Shown here one piece after another: positions 1 through 9,992 of a stretch of 64,000 nt of DNA (position 1 is its first letter; every line of letters starts with the position of its first letter). The notes below the pieces were generated by a model. It did no database searches and was not told where the DNA came from. It saw only the letters and a program-made list of their open reading frames with translations. The translations under genes were made by a program, and so were the position numbers. The stretch is from Betaproteobacteria bacterium HGW-Betaproteobacteria-9 (GTDB taxonomy: Bacteria > Pseudomonadota > Gammaproteobacteria > Burkholderiales > Burkholderiaceae_C). The stretch lies in NCBI GenBank assembly GCA_002842215.1, contig PHCC01000024.1, forward strand, positions 164,471 through 228,470, written 5' to 3'.

Positions 1-52
1 TCGGGTGGCGTTCTTCACGCAGCAGGCTGCGGCCACTCAAGGGGGCGGTCAC
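1..52 (-). CDS. opgH: Glucan glucosyltransferase OpgH, first codons only (partial)
   Basis: Only about 17 codons are inside the window. The likely start is a GTG that shares four bases (GTGA) with the opgG stop, so translation is probably coupled. OpgH is the inner-membrane glycosyltransferase that makes the backbone of osmoregulated periplasmic glucans and normally follows opgG directly. The identification is positional; the visible residues (VTAPLSGRSLLREERHP) are too few to confirm the family. Confidence 0.5.
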   Translation of the reverse strand, partial: MTAPLSGRSLLREERHP

Positions 53-1617
53 TCGGGCAGGAGTAGTTGTGTCCATGTTTCGCTCAGGGTGTCGTTCTGG
101 TGTTGGAGAAAGGCGCGCAGTTCGACCGGGCGGCTCGGGTCGATGCGTTCCACGCGCAGGGTCATGCGCCAGGTGCGCGTGGCCGGATTGGGGTAGGCCA
201 GGGCTTCGAGGACCCGGCCGTTGGCGTCGGCGGTCACGACGGCTCGCACCGGGGCACCGGGGGGCAGTGCCTCCAGCGCCGGACCGGCGAAGTCGAGCAC
301 GAACTGGGGCTGAAGTGCCTGTTCGCTGACGCTCAGCTTGGTGTAGCCGTAGCCGCGGCGGCTCTGGGTGACCCAGGCGGAGGGGGGGCGCTGTTGCGTG
401 TCGCCCTGCCAGGCCATCTCGTAGGCGTATTCAAAGGGCTCGCCCGGCGCAGGCAAACTGTTGGGAACCCAGTAGGCGACGATGTTGTCGTGGGTCTCGT
501 CGGGCGTGGGCAACTGCACCAGTTCCACGCGGCCGGCGCCCCAGTTGCCCAGCGGCTGGATCCAGGCGCTGGGGCGGCGTTCGTAGCGGGCTTCCACGTC
601 TTCGTAGTTGGCGAAGCTGCGGTCGCGCTGCATCAGACCGAAGCCGCGCGGCTGTTGCATGGCGAACGAACTCACCACCAGCTGGCGCGGGTTCTGCAGC
701 GGGCGCCACAGCCACTCGCCGTCCCCGGTGACCATCATCAGGCCGTCCGAGTCGTGGACTTCCGGGCGGAAGTCGGTGGCGCTGCGCTGGTTCTCGCCAA
801 AGAGGAACATGCTGGTCAGCGGTGCCAGACCGAGTGTGTTCACCGGCGCCGACCCCGGGCGCAGGTAGACCCGGGCGTGCACGGTGACGGTGGTCTGGGC
901 ACCCGGGTGCAGCACGAACCGGTAGGCGCCGGTGCTGCGTGGCGATTCCAGCAGGGCGTAGACCGTGATCTGCTTCGCGTCCGCCGCCGGGCGTTCCAGC
1001 CAGAACTCGGTGAACCGCGGGAATTCTTCCCCGCTGCCGCCCATGGTGTCGATCGCGAGGCCACGGGCCGACAGGCCGTACTGCTGGCCGGCGCCGAGCG
1101 CCCGGAAGTAGCTCGCGCCGAGGAAGGCCACGAGCTCGTCCTTGTAGGCCGCGGCGTTCAGCGGATGGTGCAGGCGGAAGCCGGCATGGCCCAGGTCGCC
1201 CCAGGCCTTGGCGTCCACGGTGTTGCGTCCGAAATCGAAATCGGTGCCGCGGTAGGGCTGGTGCCGCACGCCCTCGGGCGTGATTTCGTGGATGCGAACG
1301 GGTTGTGTCTGGTAGAGGCCGAGATGGAAGAACTGGGCCTCGAAAGACCGCTTTTCCGCGCGCCAGAGCGACTGCTCGGGACGGAAGCGGATGTCGCGCA
1401 CCTGGTCGTAGTCGAGGGCGGCGAGGTCCGCGGGGAGTTTGTCGCTGTTTGCGCTGTAGGGCGCCTGTGCGCGGGTCCGGGCGAGCTGGCTGAGGGTGTT
1501 CCAGTCAAAGCCCTGGGCTTGCGCGGAAGCCGCGGCCAGCATGGCCAGCAGCGCGATCAGCAGGGATCGGCTGCGCGGGACGCGGAGCGCTGGAAACGGG
1601 TGAAAAGGGGTGGGCAT
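49..1617 (-). CDS. opgG: Periplasmic glucan biosynthesis protein OpgG/OpgD (MdoG)
   Basis: A 522-residue protein of normal OpgG length. It has a signal peptide (hydrophobic stretch around residues 18-33, ending AQAQ) and the family's conserved beta-sandwich sequence, for example YFRALG, GLAIDT and the FLFGENQR block, then DGLMMVTGDGEWLWRPLQNP. OpgG proteins act in the periplasm on the linear glucan made by OpgH. Downstream, opgH appears to start by overlapping the stop. The upstream region carries a sigma-54 promoter whose predicted start site lies only 1-3 bases before the ATG, so the transcript may be leaderless or almost so. OpgG and OpgD paralogues cannot be separated here with certainty. 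Confidence 0.93.
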   Translation of the reverse strand: MPTPFHPFPALRVPRSRSLLIALLAMLAAASAQAQGFDWNTLSQLARTRAQAPYSANSDKLPADLAALDYDQVRDIRFRPEQSLWRAEKRSFEAQFFHLGLYQTQPVRIHEITPEGVRHQPYRGTDFDFGRNTVDAKAWGDLGHAGFRLHHPLNAAAYKDELVAFLGASYFRALGAGQQYGLSARGLAIDTMGGSGEEFPRFTEFWLERPAADAKQITVYALLESPRSTGAYRFVLHPGAQTTVTVHARVYLRPGSAPVNTLGLAPLTSMFLFGENQRSATDFRPEVHDSDGLMMVTGDGEWLWRPLQNPRQLVVSSFAMQQPRGFGLMQRDRSFANYEDVEARYERRPSAWIQPLGNWGAGRVELVQLPTPDETHDNIVAYWVPNSLPAPGEPFEYAYEMAWQGDTQQRPPSAWVTQSRRGYGYTKLSVSEQALQPQFVLDFAGPALEALPPGAPVRAVVTADANGRVLEALAYPNPATRTWRMTLRVERIDPSRPVELRAFLQHQNDTLSETWTQLLLPE

Positions 1618-1629
1618 GCCTTGATAAGG

Positions 1630-1644
1630 GCAAACCCTGTGCCA
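1630..1644 (-). promoter_or_regulatory. Sigma-54 promoter of opgG
   Basis: On the minus strand the sequence reads TGGCAC, five bases, TTGC. This is an exact GG-N10-GC match to the -24/-12 sigma-54 consensus. The predicted start of transcription, about 12 bases past the GC, falls at about 1618, next to the opgG ATG at 1617. The neighbouring glrR encodes a sigma-54 activator. Confidence 0.8.
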
Positions 1645-1663
1645 GCTCTGAAAAATCCTTTTA

Positions 1664-1676
1664 AATCAATTGGTTA
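1664..1676 (+). promoter_or_regulatory. Probable IHF binding site
   Basis: AATCAATTGGTTA fits the IHF core consensus WATCAANNNNTTR at every defined base. It lies in an AT-rich patch of an otherwise GC-rich genome, between the sigma-54 promoter (1630-1644) and the GlrR-type operators. That is where a DNA-bending protein is needed to bring a bound activator to sigma-54 RNA polymerase. Confidence 0.6.
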
Positions 1677-1739
1677 TGAGTTGATTTTGATGTGAACGGT
1701 CGGTTGGGCGTCACTGGGGCGGCCCAGGAGGCCTGTTTT

Positions 1740-1757
1740 TGTCGTCGATCAGCGACA
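1740..1757. promoter_or_regulatory. GlrR-type upstream activating site 1
   Basis: TGTC, ten bases, GACA. This is the motif described for GlrR binding (TGTCN10GACA, recalled from work on enterobacterial glmY). Its centre is about 130 bp upstream of the predicted opgG start, a normal distance for a sigma-54 enhancer. Confidence 0.7.
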
Positions 1758-1774
1758 GGTAGGCGGGTGTTGGC

Positions 1775-1798
1775 AAAAAAGCCGTTTCAGATCAACGG
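1775..1798 (-). terminator. Rho-independent terminator after glrR
   Basis: On the minus strand CCGTT and AACGG form a short stem around a seven-base loop, followed by C and six T. It lies just past the glrR stop and would end the glrK-qseG-glrR transcript before opgG. The stem is short (5 bp), so it may be a weak terminator. Confidence 0.6.
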
Positions 1799-1808
1799 GT
1801 TTTTGTTG

Positions 1809-3238
<1,430 letters not shown>

Positions 3239-3242
<4 letters not shown>

Positions 3243-3931
3243 GGGCTGGGTGAGCGGCCGGCGCCGGGGGCCGGCGCGCGCGGGGTCAGGCTGCGTTCGA
3301 TGGCGCGCATGGCTTCGAGCCGGTCATTCAGCGCCTCGATGCGGCGCTGGCTGTCGCGCAGCTGTTGCGACTGCCGATCCACGGTGTCTTCCAGTCGACG
3401 CTGATCGAGCAGGCGGGCGGCCAGCAGACGGGCCAGCGGCTTGAGGGGGGTGCTGTCGGGCGCCGGGTGGGCCATGACCCGCTGCAGCAGGCCGAGTGCA
3501 CGGGCCGTGTCGGCGGGCTGGTGGCTGTGCATCAGGACCAGGGCGAGCTGGATCTGGCGCACCGGCAGGTTGCCGGGCTCACCGAGCGCAGCCTGTTCCT
3601 GAGCCAGGCCGTTCGCCGGCAGACCCCGCAGGCGGTCGGCGTAGGCGAGCACCGACTCCAGGGGCGGCGGCGCGGCGGTGTCCCCGGTCGGAGGGCTGTC
3701 CGGATCCCCGGAGGCCAGCGCGGGGGGCATCGGTGCCGGTGGGGTGGCGACCGCCGTGCTGGCGGGCGCTGTGGGCTGATCGATGGCGGGGAGCGTCGGT
3801 GGAACCTGAGCGGGTTCCGGTGTGGCGCAGGCGCTCAGGCACACGGCAGCGCTCAGGCACAGGGCGACGCGACGGGACCGGGTCTTCAGGTGGACGCGGC
3901 GGAACGCTCGCTGGAAGGTATCAACTGGCAT
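3239..3931 (-). CDS. qseG: QseG-like outer-membrane lipoprotein
   Basis: A 230-residue protein with a lipoprotein signal (arginines, a hydrophobic stretch, lipobox LSAC with Cys35), a Pro/Ala-rich linker (about 38-85), a helical middle and a charged coiled-coil C terminus rich in Arg, Gln and Glu. QseG-type lipoproteins sit between the kinase and regulator genes and modulate the kinase from the envelope. The sequence itself is poorly conserved, so the name rests mainly on position, lipobox and helical content. The start at 3931 is chosen because it gives a complete signal peptide. It overlaps the kinase gene end by 11 bases, and the gene's stop overlaps glrR by ATGA. Confidence 0.72.
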
Positions 3932-5345
3932 GGGGCAATTCGATGCGGAAATGGGCGCCGTTGCGCGCGGGCAGCAGCTGGACTCGGCCGCCGTGCGCTC
4001 CAATGTACTCGTGCACGATGGACAGGCCGATGCCGGTGCCTCGGACCGTGTCCGTGGGCTGGCGTTCCCCACGGTAAAACGGTTCAAAAACGCGGTCACG
4101 GTCGGCCTCGGCCACGCCCGGTCCCTGGTCGATCACGTCGAGACAGGCCCGGCCGGCGTCGTCCTGCAGCACCAGGCGGACCAGTCCGCCCTGGGGGGAA
4201 AAACGGATCGCATTCGACAGCAGGTTGCCGATGGCCGAGGCCATCTTCTCGCGATCCACCGGCAACACCATCGACGGACCTTCGGCGCGCACGCTGAGCT
4301 GGTGCGACTGCCAGCGCAGGCGCTGGGTTTCGATCTGTTCTTCCACCAAGGCCAGCAGGTCGGTGGGTTCGCGCCTGAGCTGGCGGGCTTCAAAAGCCGC
4401 GGCGTTGAAGCGCAGCAGCGCCTCGATCTGGTGTTGCAGCAGCTGGGTGTTGTGCTGCAGGATGCTCACCACCTCGGCCTGGCTGGGGCTGAGCGGCCCG
4501 GCCACACCGTCGCCCAGCACCGCCACGCCCTCGTGCAGCGAGGCCAGCGGCGTCTTGAGCTCGTGCGACACGTGGCGCAGGAAGCGGGCCTTGTCGGCGT
4601 CGAGCTCGGTGAGCCGCAGGCGCAGCCACTCCAGCTGCTGGCTGACCCGCCGCACATCGGGCGGACCGGGGATGTCGATCGGCAGGTCGAGCCGGTTCTC
4701 GCCCAGACCCACGATGGCTTTCTCCAGCCGCTGGAACGGCCGGGCCAGCCAGACGCCGAAACCCAGCGCCATCACGGCGGCCAGGGCGATGGAGCCCAGC
4801 ACCTGTTGCGTCAGCTGCCGGCGGCTTTTCTCGACACGGTCCTGCAGCGCGTCGTTGCGGTTGCCGATGATGGCCTGGACCTGCTGGGCAATCGCTGCGC
4901 TGTGGCCGTCCAGCTCGCGGAAGGCGCGGGCCACGGCACGCTCGCGGTCGAGCGCGGTGTCCGGTGAACCGTCCAGCAGCGCCTCGACGTCGCTCAGCTG
5001 TTGCAACCACTGGCGCGAAAACTCGGGCGGCAGTTCGTTGCTTTCGAGCCGGCGCAGGATGTCCCTGGCGTGGCCGGCCGCTTCCTCAAAACGCTGCCGC
5101 AGCTGGCGGTCGCCCAGCACCAGGGCCTGGCGGGCGGCCCGCTCCATGGTCAGGCTGCGCTCGCTGAGCGACTGGGCCGCGGTGCTCAGCGCGATCGCCT
5201 GGGTGGTGCTCTCCCGGCTCTGCGCCATGATCGTGTCGAGCGAAAACAGCGTGCGCACGGCGGCCGCGCCCAGCAGCGCGCCGATCAGCACGAAAGCCAC
5301 CAGCAGCAACTGGGGGAAAGAAAACCGCAGCGTGGCTTTCAACAC
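3921..5345 (-). CDS. glrK: Sensor histidine kinase GlrK (QseE)
   Basis: A 474-residue membrane kinase, the same length as enterobacterial QseE. It has one membrane segment near residues 12-31, a helical periplasmic sensor domain (about 35-183), a second segment near 184-201, a HAMP region, the phosphoacceptor box SHELKTPL with His261, and an ATPase domain with GNLLSNAIRFSP (N box), DQGPGV and GTGIGLSI (G boxes). It would phosphorylate GlrR. It begins 90 bp after miaB and may be partly co-transcribed with it. The sensed signal cannot be read from the sequence. Confidence 0.9.
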   Translation of the reverse strand: MLKATLRFSFPQLLLVAFVLIGALLGAAAVRTLFSLDTIMAQSRESTTQAIALSTAAQSLSERSLTMERAARQALVLGDRQLRQRFEEAAGHARDILRRLESNELPPEFSRQWLQQLSDVEALLDGSPDTALDRERAVARAFRELDGHSAAIAQQVQAIIGNRNDALQDRVEKSRRQLTQQVLGSIALAAVMALGFGVWLARPFQRLEKAIVGLGENRLDLPIDIPGPPDVRRVSQQLEWLRLRLTELDADKARFLRHVSHELKTPLASLHEGVAVLGDGVAGPLSPSQAEVVSILQHNTQLLQHQIEALLRFNAAAFEARQLRREPTDLLALVEEQIETQRLRWQSHQLSVRAEGPSMVLPVDREKMASAIGNLLSNAIRFSPQGGLVRLVLQDDAGRACLDVIDQGPGVAEADRDRVFEPFYRGERQPTDTVRGTGIGLSIVHEYIGAHGGRVQLLPARNGAHFRIELPHAS

Positions 5346-5435
5346 AGGGCGCCCCGGGTCAAGGGAGCGCTCACGGGACTACCCTCCGCGCCGCACACTG
5401 CGGGGCCGAGCGCCTTGGACCGGCCCGGTGGAGGC

Positions 5436-6788
5436 TCATGCGGTTTCGCTCACCATCACTTCACCGCGCAGCGAATGCGCAAAGGTTTCGGTGATGCGCA
5501 CGTCGATCATCTGGCCCACCAGACGGGCGGCGTTCGGTCCGGCGGCGAAATTGACCACGCGGTTGCATTCGGTGCGGCCCATGAGCTCGGGCGTTTCGAC
5601 GGTGGATTTGCGCGACGGCCCTTCGACCAGGATGCGCTGCACCGTGTCCTGCCGGCTGGCGCTGATGCGGGCCACGTTGGCTTCCACCGTGGCCTGAAGG
5701 TGCTGCAGGCGCTTGAGCTTCACGTCGTGCGGCGTGTCGTCGGGCAGGTTGGCGGCCGGTGTACCGGGGCGCGGGCTGAAGATGAAGCTGAAGCTGATGT
5801 CGAAGCCGATGTCGTCGATCAGCTTCATCAGCTTGCCGAAGTCTTCTTCGGTTTCGCCGGGGAAGCCGACGATGAAGTCGCTGCTCATGGCCAGGTCGGG
5901 GCGGATCGCGCGCAGCTTGCGCACCGTGCTCTTGTATTCCATGGCGGTGTAGCCGCGCTTCATGGCCATCAGGATGCGGTCCGACCCATGCTGCACCGGC
6001 AGGTGCAGGTGGTTCACCAGCTTCGGCAGCTTGGCGTAGGCCTCGATCAGGCGCGGCGTGAACTCGTTGGGGTGGCTGGTGGTGTAGCGGATGCGCTCGA
6101 TGCCCGGGATGTCGGCCACGTATTCGAGCAGCAGCGCGAAGTCGGCGATCTCGCTGGTGTCGCCCATCTTGCCGCGGTAGGCGTTGACGTTCTGGCCCAG
6201 CAGGTTGACCTCGCGCACACCCTGGTCGGCCAGGCCGGCGATCTCCACCAGCACGTCTTCAAACGGCCGGCTCACCTCGTCGCCGCGGGTGTAGGGCACG
6301 ACGCAGTAGCTGCAGTATTTGGAGCAGCCTTCCATGATGGACACGAAGGCGCTGCAGCCATCCACCCGCGCGGGCGGCAGGTGGTCGAACTTCTCGATCT
6401 CGGGGAAGCTGATATCGACCTGGGGCCGCGACTGGCGCTCGCGCCGGGCCAGCAACTCGGGCAGACGGTGCAGGGTCTGCGGGCCGAACACCACGTCCAC
6501 ATAGGGCGCGCGCTTGATGATCTCCGCACCCTCCTGGCTGGCCACGCAGCCACCGACACCGATCAGCACGCCCTTCTTCTTCAGGTGCTGCACGCGGCCG
6601 AGGTCGGAGAACACCTTCTCCTGCGCCTTCTCGCGCACCGAGCAGGTGTTGAACAGGATCAGGTCGGCCTCGTTGACGTCCAGCGTGGGCTCGTAGCCTT
6701 CGGCCGCGTTCATCACGTCGGCCATCTTGTCCGAGTCGTACTCGTTCATCTGGCAGCCGAAGGTTTTGATAAAGACTTTTTTGGACAT
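5436..6788 (-). CDS. miaB: tRNA-2-methylthio-N6-dimethylallyladenosine synthase MiaB
   Basis: A 450-residue radical-SAM methylthiotransferase that adds the 2-methylthio group to i6A37 of tRNAs. The N-terminal domain has three cluster cysteines ([28 protein letters not shown]). The radical-SAM triad is [15 protein letters not shown] (CxxxCxxC), and a TRAM domain ends the protein. The start is placed at [12 protein letters not shown], the usual MiaB N terminus; an upstream in-frame ATG at 6839 would add 17 residues unlike the family. Confidence 0.96.
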   Translation of the reverse strand: MSKKVFIKTFGCQMNEYDSDKMADVMNAAEGYEPTLDVNEADLILFNTCSVREKAQEKVFSDLGRVQHLKKKGVLIGVGGCVASQEGAEIIKRAPYVDVVFGPQTLHRLPELLARRERQSRPQVDISFPEIEKFDHLPPARVDGCSAFVSIMEGCSKYCSYCVVPYTRGDEVSRPFEDVLVEIAGLADQGVREVNLLGQNVNAYRGKMGDTSEIADFALLLEYVADIPGIERIRYTTSHPNEFTPRLIEAYAKLPKLVNHLHLPVQHGSDRILMAMKRGYTAMEYKSTVRKLRAIRPDLAMSSDFIVGFPGETEEDFGKLMKLIDDIGFDISFSFIFSPRPGTPAANLPDDTPHDVKLKRLQHLQATVEANVARISASRQDTVQRILVEGPSRKSTVETPELMGRTECNRVVNFAAGPNAARLVGQMIDVRITETFAHSLRGEVMVSETA

Positions 6789-6900
6789 ATTCGCTACCCC
6801 TGCGCCACTGCGCGGCTTCCCTCCGGAAGGGGGCCGCACAGGCGGCCCGGCAAAGCCGGTTCCGCGGTGCGCCTGGATGGGGCCTTGGGTTGGGTTGGTG

Positions 6901-7269
6901 TTACTGGCCGGCGCGCTTGCGCTTCTCGGCCGCCTCGGCCTCGGTCAGGATCCAGACGTCGTGCACCAGGCCGTTGGGCTCCACGGTGTAGTTCACGAGC
7001 AGTTCCTGGTTCAACAGGCTGCCCGACATCAACAGCATGTTGTTGGTGCCCCGGATGCGGGCGCCGGGCGAGAGCTGTGCGGTCTTGCCGTCCAGCTGGA
7101 TCACGGGGGGCTGCACCACGACCAGTGCGCCGCGCAGGGCGTTGGCTGGAAAGGGGCGCGGCTGGTTCTGGGCCAGGGCCACAGGCGCCAGACCGAAGGC
7201 CAGCAGACCAAGTGCAAGGGCAGCGGCGCGGCGGGTGGCGCGGAAGCGGGAGGCAAGGCAGCGGTTCAT
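6901..7269 (-). CDS. Small secreted protein of unknown function
   Basis: 122 residues with a clear signal peptide (Arg-rich start, [17 protein letters not shown], likely cut before QNQPRP). The mature part has two beta-like stretches, one around the phrase [15 protein letters not shown], and a charged C terminus. I do not recognise a named family. It probably acts in the periplasm. It has its own start, divergent from the carboxymuconolactone-decarboxylase-family gene. Confidence 0.7.
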   Translation of the reverse strand: MNRCLASRFRATRRAAALALGLLAFGLAPVALAQNQPRPFPANALRGALVVVQPPVIQLDGKTAQLSPGARIRGTNNMLLMSGSLLNQELLVNYTVEPNGLVHDVWILTEAEAAEKRKRAGQ

Positions 7270-7381
7270 GGTTTAGATCCAGAGGCTGTGACAAGGGAAA
7301 ACCCGGAGCGGGCGGGGCAACGATTGTCTCACGCAGCCGGTCGTTCGCGTACAGTGAAAAACCCGTTTGACCGGAGACACC

Positions 7382-7975
7382 ATGGCCCGCTTGCAACCCC
7401 TGCCGCCCGAAACCACGCCCGAACTCCAGCCGCACTTCGACTTTTTTCTCGGCACGCTGGGCTTCACGCCCAACAGCGTGTTGACCATGCAGCGCCGGCC
7501 CAAGCTGGCCCAGGCGCTGGCGATGATGAACGCGGCCGTGATGGACCCGGCCGGTGACGTGGACCTGGGCTTTCGCCGCCTCATCGGCCACGTGGTAAGC
7601 CAGGTCTCGGGCTGCCGCTATTGCCAGGCCCACACGCTGCTGGGGGCGAAGAACTTTGGCGTGAGCGATGCCAAGCTGGCCGACATCTGGCAGTACGCCA
7701 GCAGTCCGCACTACAACGAGCGCGAGCGCCTGGCGCTGGACTTTGCGCTGGCCGCAGCCGCCCAGCCCAACGCGGTGACCGACGAACAGTTTGCGGCGCT
7801 GCAGCGGCACTGGAGCGAGGGCGAAATCGTCGACATGCTGGGCGTGGTCGCGATGTTCGCTTTCCTCAACCGCTGGAACGACACGCTGGCCACGCCGCTG
7901 GAGGCCGCGCCGCAGCAGCTGGCGCAGCAGACGCTGGGCACCCAGGGCTGGACGCCGGGCAAGCACGGCGATTGA
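7382..7975 (+). CDS. Carboxymuconolactone decarboxylase / AhpD-like protein
   Basis: 197 residues, helical, with the redox motif GCRYCQAH (CxxCxxH) near residue 80 typical of AhpD-like members of the carboxymuconolactone decarboxylase superfamily. Members with this motif are peroxidase or oxidoreductase-like rather than decarboxylases. The start at 7382 is preceded by GGAGA at good spacing; a start at 7367 would add five residues with no clear ribosome site. The substrate is unknown. Confidence 0.85.
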   Translation: MARLQPLPPETTPELQPHFDFFLGTLGFTPNSVLTMQRRPKLAQALAMMNAAVMDPAGDVDLGFRRLIGHVVSQVSGCRYCQAHTLLGAKNFGVSDAKLADIWQYASSPHYNERERLALDFALAAAAQPNAVTDEQFAALQRHWSEGEIVDMLGVVAMFAFLNRWNDTLATPLEAAPQQLAQQTLGTQGWTPGKHGD

Positions 7976-7987
7976 ACACCATGGTGG

Positions 7988-8626
7988 TCAGTCCACCGGT
8001 TTGTGCAGCAGCGCGACGTTGGGGCCGGGAATTTCACACAACCAGCCGTGGTGCTGCGCCAGCCAACGCAGCGTGGTTTCCCGGTAGAACACCACATGCG
8101 TCGGATCGCGGCGGTAGTGCCACTGGGCGAAACGCGCGTCGTCGGTCTGGAAGCGGGTCATCACGCCGAGCCAGCCACCGGGCTTCAGCAGCCCCTGCAG
8201 GCGTCGGAACTCATCGGCCGGGCGGTGGAAGTGCTCGACCACTTCGGTGCAGGTGACGAAGTCGTAGCGCGTGGTCAGCGCGGTGTCGTCGGGGTGGAAA
8301 AACGGGTCGTACAGCGCCATCGCGTGTCCGGCGTTGCGCAGCAGGTCGGGCAGCACCGGGCCCGGTCCGCAGCCGAAGTCCAGGCCCGACTGGGCCGGGG
8401 GCAGGCGCTGCAGCAGCGGGCCGGTCAGCTGCTCCAGGTGGCGGCGGTAGCCCGCATCGCCGGGGTGGTTCTGGTGCAGCCGGTACTCGGCCTGCTCCGC
8501 CGCCGGGCCGGGCCGCTGGTCGGGTTGCAGAAAGGTGCAGCTGCAGGTGGGGCAGCGCCAGTAGTGGCGTGGGCCCACCGTCTGGAAGGGGTGCGCGGCG
8601 TCGTGTTCACAGACCGGGCAGCGCAT
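7988..8626 (-). CDS. Class I SAM-dependent methyltransferase with N-terminal zinc ribbon
   Basis: 212 residues. Two Cys pairs near the start (CPVC at 3-6, CPTC at about 30) look like a small zinc ribbon. They are followed by a methyltransferase fold with the SAM motif LDFGCGPGPVL and the VTCTEVVEHF segment. The substrate is not predictable. It is convergent with the AhpD-like gene, 12 bp apart, and lies 22 bp after yaeQ on the same strand. Confidence 0.85.
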   Translation of the reverse strand: MRCPVCEHDAAHPFQTVGPRHYWRCPTCSCTFLQPDQRPGPAAEQAEYRLHQNHPGDAGYRRHLEQLTGPLLQRLPPAQSGLDFGCGPGPVLPDLLRNAGHAMALYDPFFHPDDTALTTRYDFVTCTEVVEHFHRPADEFRRLQGLLKPGGWLGVMTRFQTDDARFAQWHYRRDPTHVVFYRETTLRWLAQHHGWLCEIPGPNVALLHKPVD

Positions 8627-8648
8627 GGACAGGCTCTGCCGGGGCGAC

Positions 8649-9209
8649 TTATTTCCAGCGCAGCGGGACGATGTGCACGCTGCCCTGCGTGCTGGAGAGC
8701 GTGATCTCGCCCTCCTGGATCGTGGCCTGCAGCTGCATGCTGCGTTCGGCCAGCGCCGCCAGGGCCGGGGCGGCCTCGGTCGGCAGGCGCCAGACCTGCA
8801 GCTTGTCGAGCCGGGTCAGCTTGGTCTCGATGCCGCGCCACCACACATCGGCCGCCGAGCCGAAGGCGTAGACGAACACCGCGTCGGCCTTGCTGCAGGC
8901 CTTGGCCATGGGCTTGTCTTCGGGCTGGCCGACCTCGATCCAGAGGCGTTTGCGACCGGTGAAGTCGGTCAGCGACACATCGGGGTCTTCCGGGTCGGAC
9001 AGGCCGGCGCCAAAGGCCAGCGTGCCGTCGCCGTGGCAGGTGTCCTGCAGCTCGTGGGCGTGAATGGCCAGCGCCACCAGCCGCACCATCATGCGTTCAT
9101 CGGTCTCGCTGGGATGGCGGGCGAGCGTGAGCGCGTGGTCGGCGTAGTAGCCGTGGTCGATGTCTGCGATCTGCAGGTTCGCCTTGAAGATGGTGGATTT
9201 GATGGCCAT
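8649..9209 (-). CDS. yaeQ: YaeQ family protein
   Basis: 186 residues matching the YaeQ family from its first residues (MAIKSTIFKANLQIADIDHG) to the C-terminal beta strands. YaeQ folds like a PD-(D/E)xK nuclease; its biological role is unsettled. The start is set at MAIKST, the conserved N terminus. It follows tRNA-Met and a strong hairpin terminator on the same strand. Confidence 0.92.
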   Translation of the reverse strand: MAIKSTIFKANLQIADIDHGYYADHALTLARHPSETDERMMVRLVALAIHAHELQDTCHGDGTLAFGAGLSDPEDPDVSLTDFTGRKRLWIEVGQPEDKPMAKACSKADAVFVYAFGSAADVWWRGIETKLTRLDKLQVWRLPTEAAPALAALAERSMQLQATIQEGEITLSSTQGSVHIVPLRWK

Positions 9210-9236
9210 GGACGGTGGGGAAATGGGCCGGGCAAG

Positions 9237-9271
9237 AAAAAAGCGGACACCGTCGCCGGGGTCCGCTTTTT
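9237..9271. terminator. Rho-independent terminator after tRNA-Met
   Basis: Arms AAAAGCGGAC (9239-9248) and its complement (9261-9270) form a ten-pair stem around a 12-base loop, with A-rich and T-rich ends. It would work in either direction but sits where the minus-strand tRNA transcript should end, before yaeQ. Confidence 0.8.
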
Positions 9272-9278
9272 GAAACTT

Positions 9279-9355
9279 TGGTGGCGATAGGTGGACTTGA
9301 ACCACCGACATCAGCATTATGAATGCTGCGCTCTAACCAACTGAGCTATATCGCC
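9279..9355 (-). tRNA. tRNA-Met (anticodon CAT)
   Basis: A full cloverleaf on the minus strand: acceptor GGCGATA/TATCGCC, D arm GCTCAGTTGGTTAGAGC, anticodon stem CAGCA/TGCTG with loop TTCATAA (anticodon CAT), T arm GGTGG-TTCAAGT-CCACC, discriminator A and an encoded CCA end. The elongator methionine tRNA is most likely. A CAT tRNA can also be tRNA-Ile2 after lysidine modification. Confidence 0.93.
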
Positions 9356-9419
9356 AACGCGGTCGGCATTGTAGCCCAATTCAAACCCCGAAAAAGAGCG
9401 CGGCCAGCGCAACGCGCGA

Positions 9420-9842
9420 TCAGGCCGGCTTTTTCACGTACGAGGCGCACCAGCCCTGGGCCGCCACCTGCTTGCCCGCGAACAGCGGGCAAGGCCCGGC
9501 GTCCGCGCCCGCGGTGCCCTGGTACAGACCGCAAGTGGCGCAGGACTGGCTGTCGGCGTGGTTGGGGTATTTGGTCTTGTCGGCCCGGGCCGTGTCCGCG
9601 ACATAACCGAGGGCCACGGCAGCGGGGTCCGCCTCGTCAAGCATGGGGGCGCTGCCACTGGATTCCGGTGCCGCCGGTGGAGCGGCGGGCACGGGTGCGG
9701 GTGGGGGTGGGGCGGCCATCGGGGCCGCGGCGGGAGCCGCGTCGGGCGCAGCGGCGGGGGGTGTTGCCTGGTCCGAGCAGGCCGCTGCCAACACGGCCCC
9801 AGAGGCGGGAATCATGAAAATGAAACGTCGGCGTGTGGTCAT
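9420..9842 (-). CDS. High-potential iron-sulfur protein (HiPIP)
   Basis: 140 residues. The C-terminal domain (about 68-140) carries the four cluster cysteines C101, C104, C118 and C132 in the HiPIP arrangement (CATC, CPLF, GWC), for a 4Fe-4S electron carrier of the periplasm. The N terminus has a Tat-like RRRFIF motif and a hydrophobic segment. A lipobox-like LAAAC (Cys22) is followed by a 45-residue Ala/Pro linker, so the protein may be a Tat-exported, lipid-anchored HiPIP. AGGAG precedes the ATG. Confidence 0.93.
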   Translation of the reverse strand: MTTRRRFIFMIPASGAVLAAACSDQATPPAAAPDAAPAAAPMAAPPPPAPVPAAPPAAPESSGSAPMLDEADPAAVALGYVADTARADKTKYPNHADSQSCATCGLYQGTAGADAGPCPLFAGKQVAAQGWCASYVKKPA

Positions 9843-9992
9843 AGGGGTCTCCTGGAGTGGATCGGCGCGATCCACGCCAGCCGGGCTCAGACCACAACGG
9901 TCATCGCTTGCCAGAGACGTGGAGCCGAAACCTTTTATACGCCTGTGCCACCGGGTGCCTTGTTACAGCCTGTGTGAGTCCCAACAAGGCGC

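Noticed and set aside
67..1695. Open frame on the plus strand across opgG
   Set aside because: Mirror frame of a well-conserved gene; OpgG itself is clearly recognisable on the other strand.
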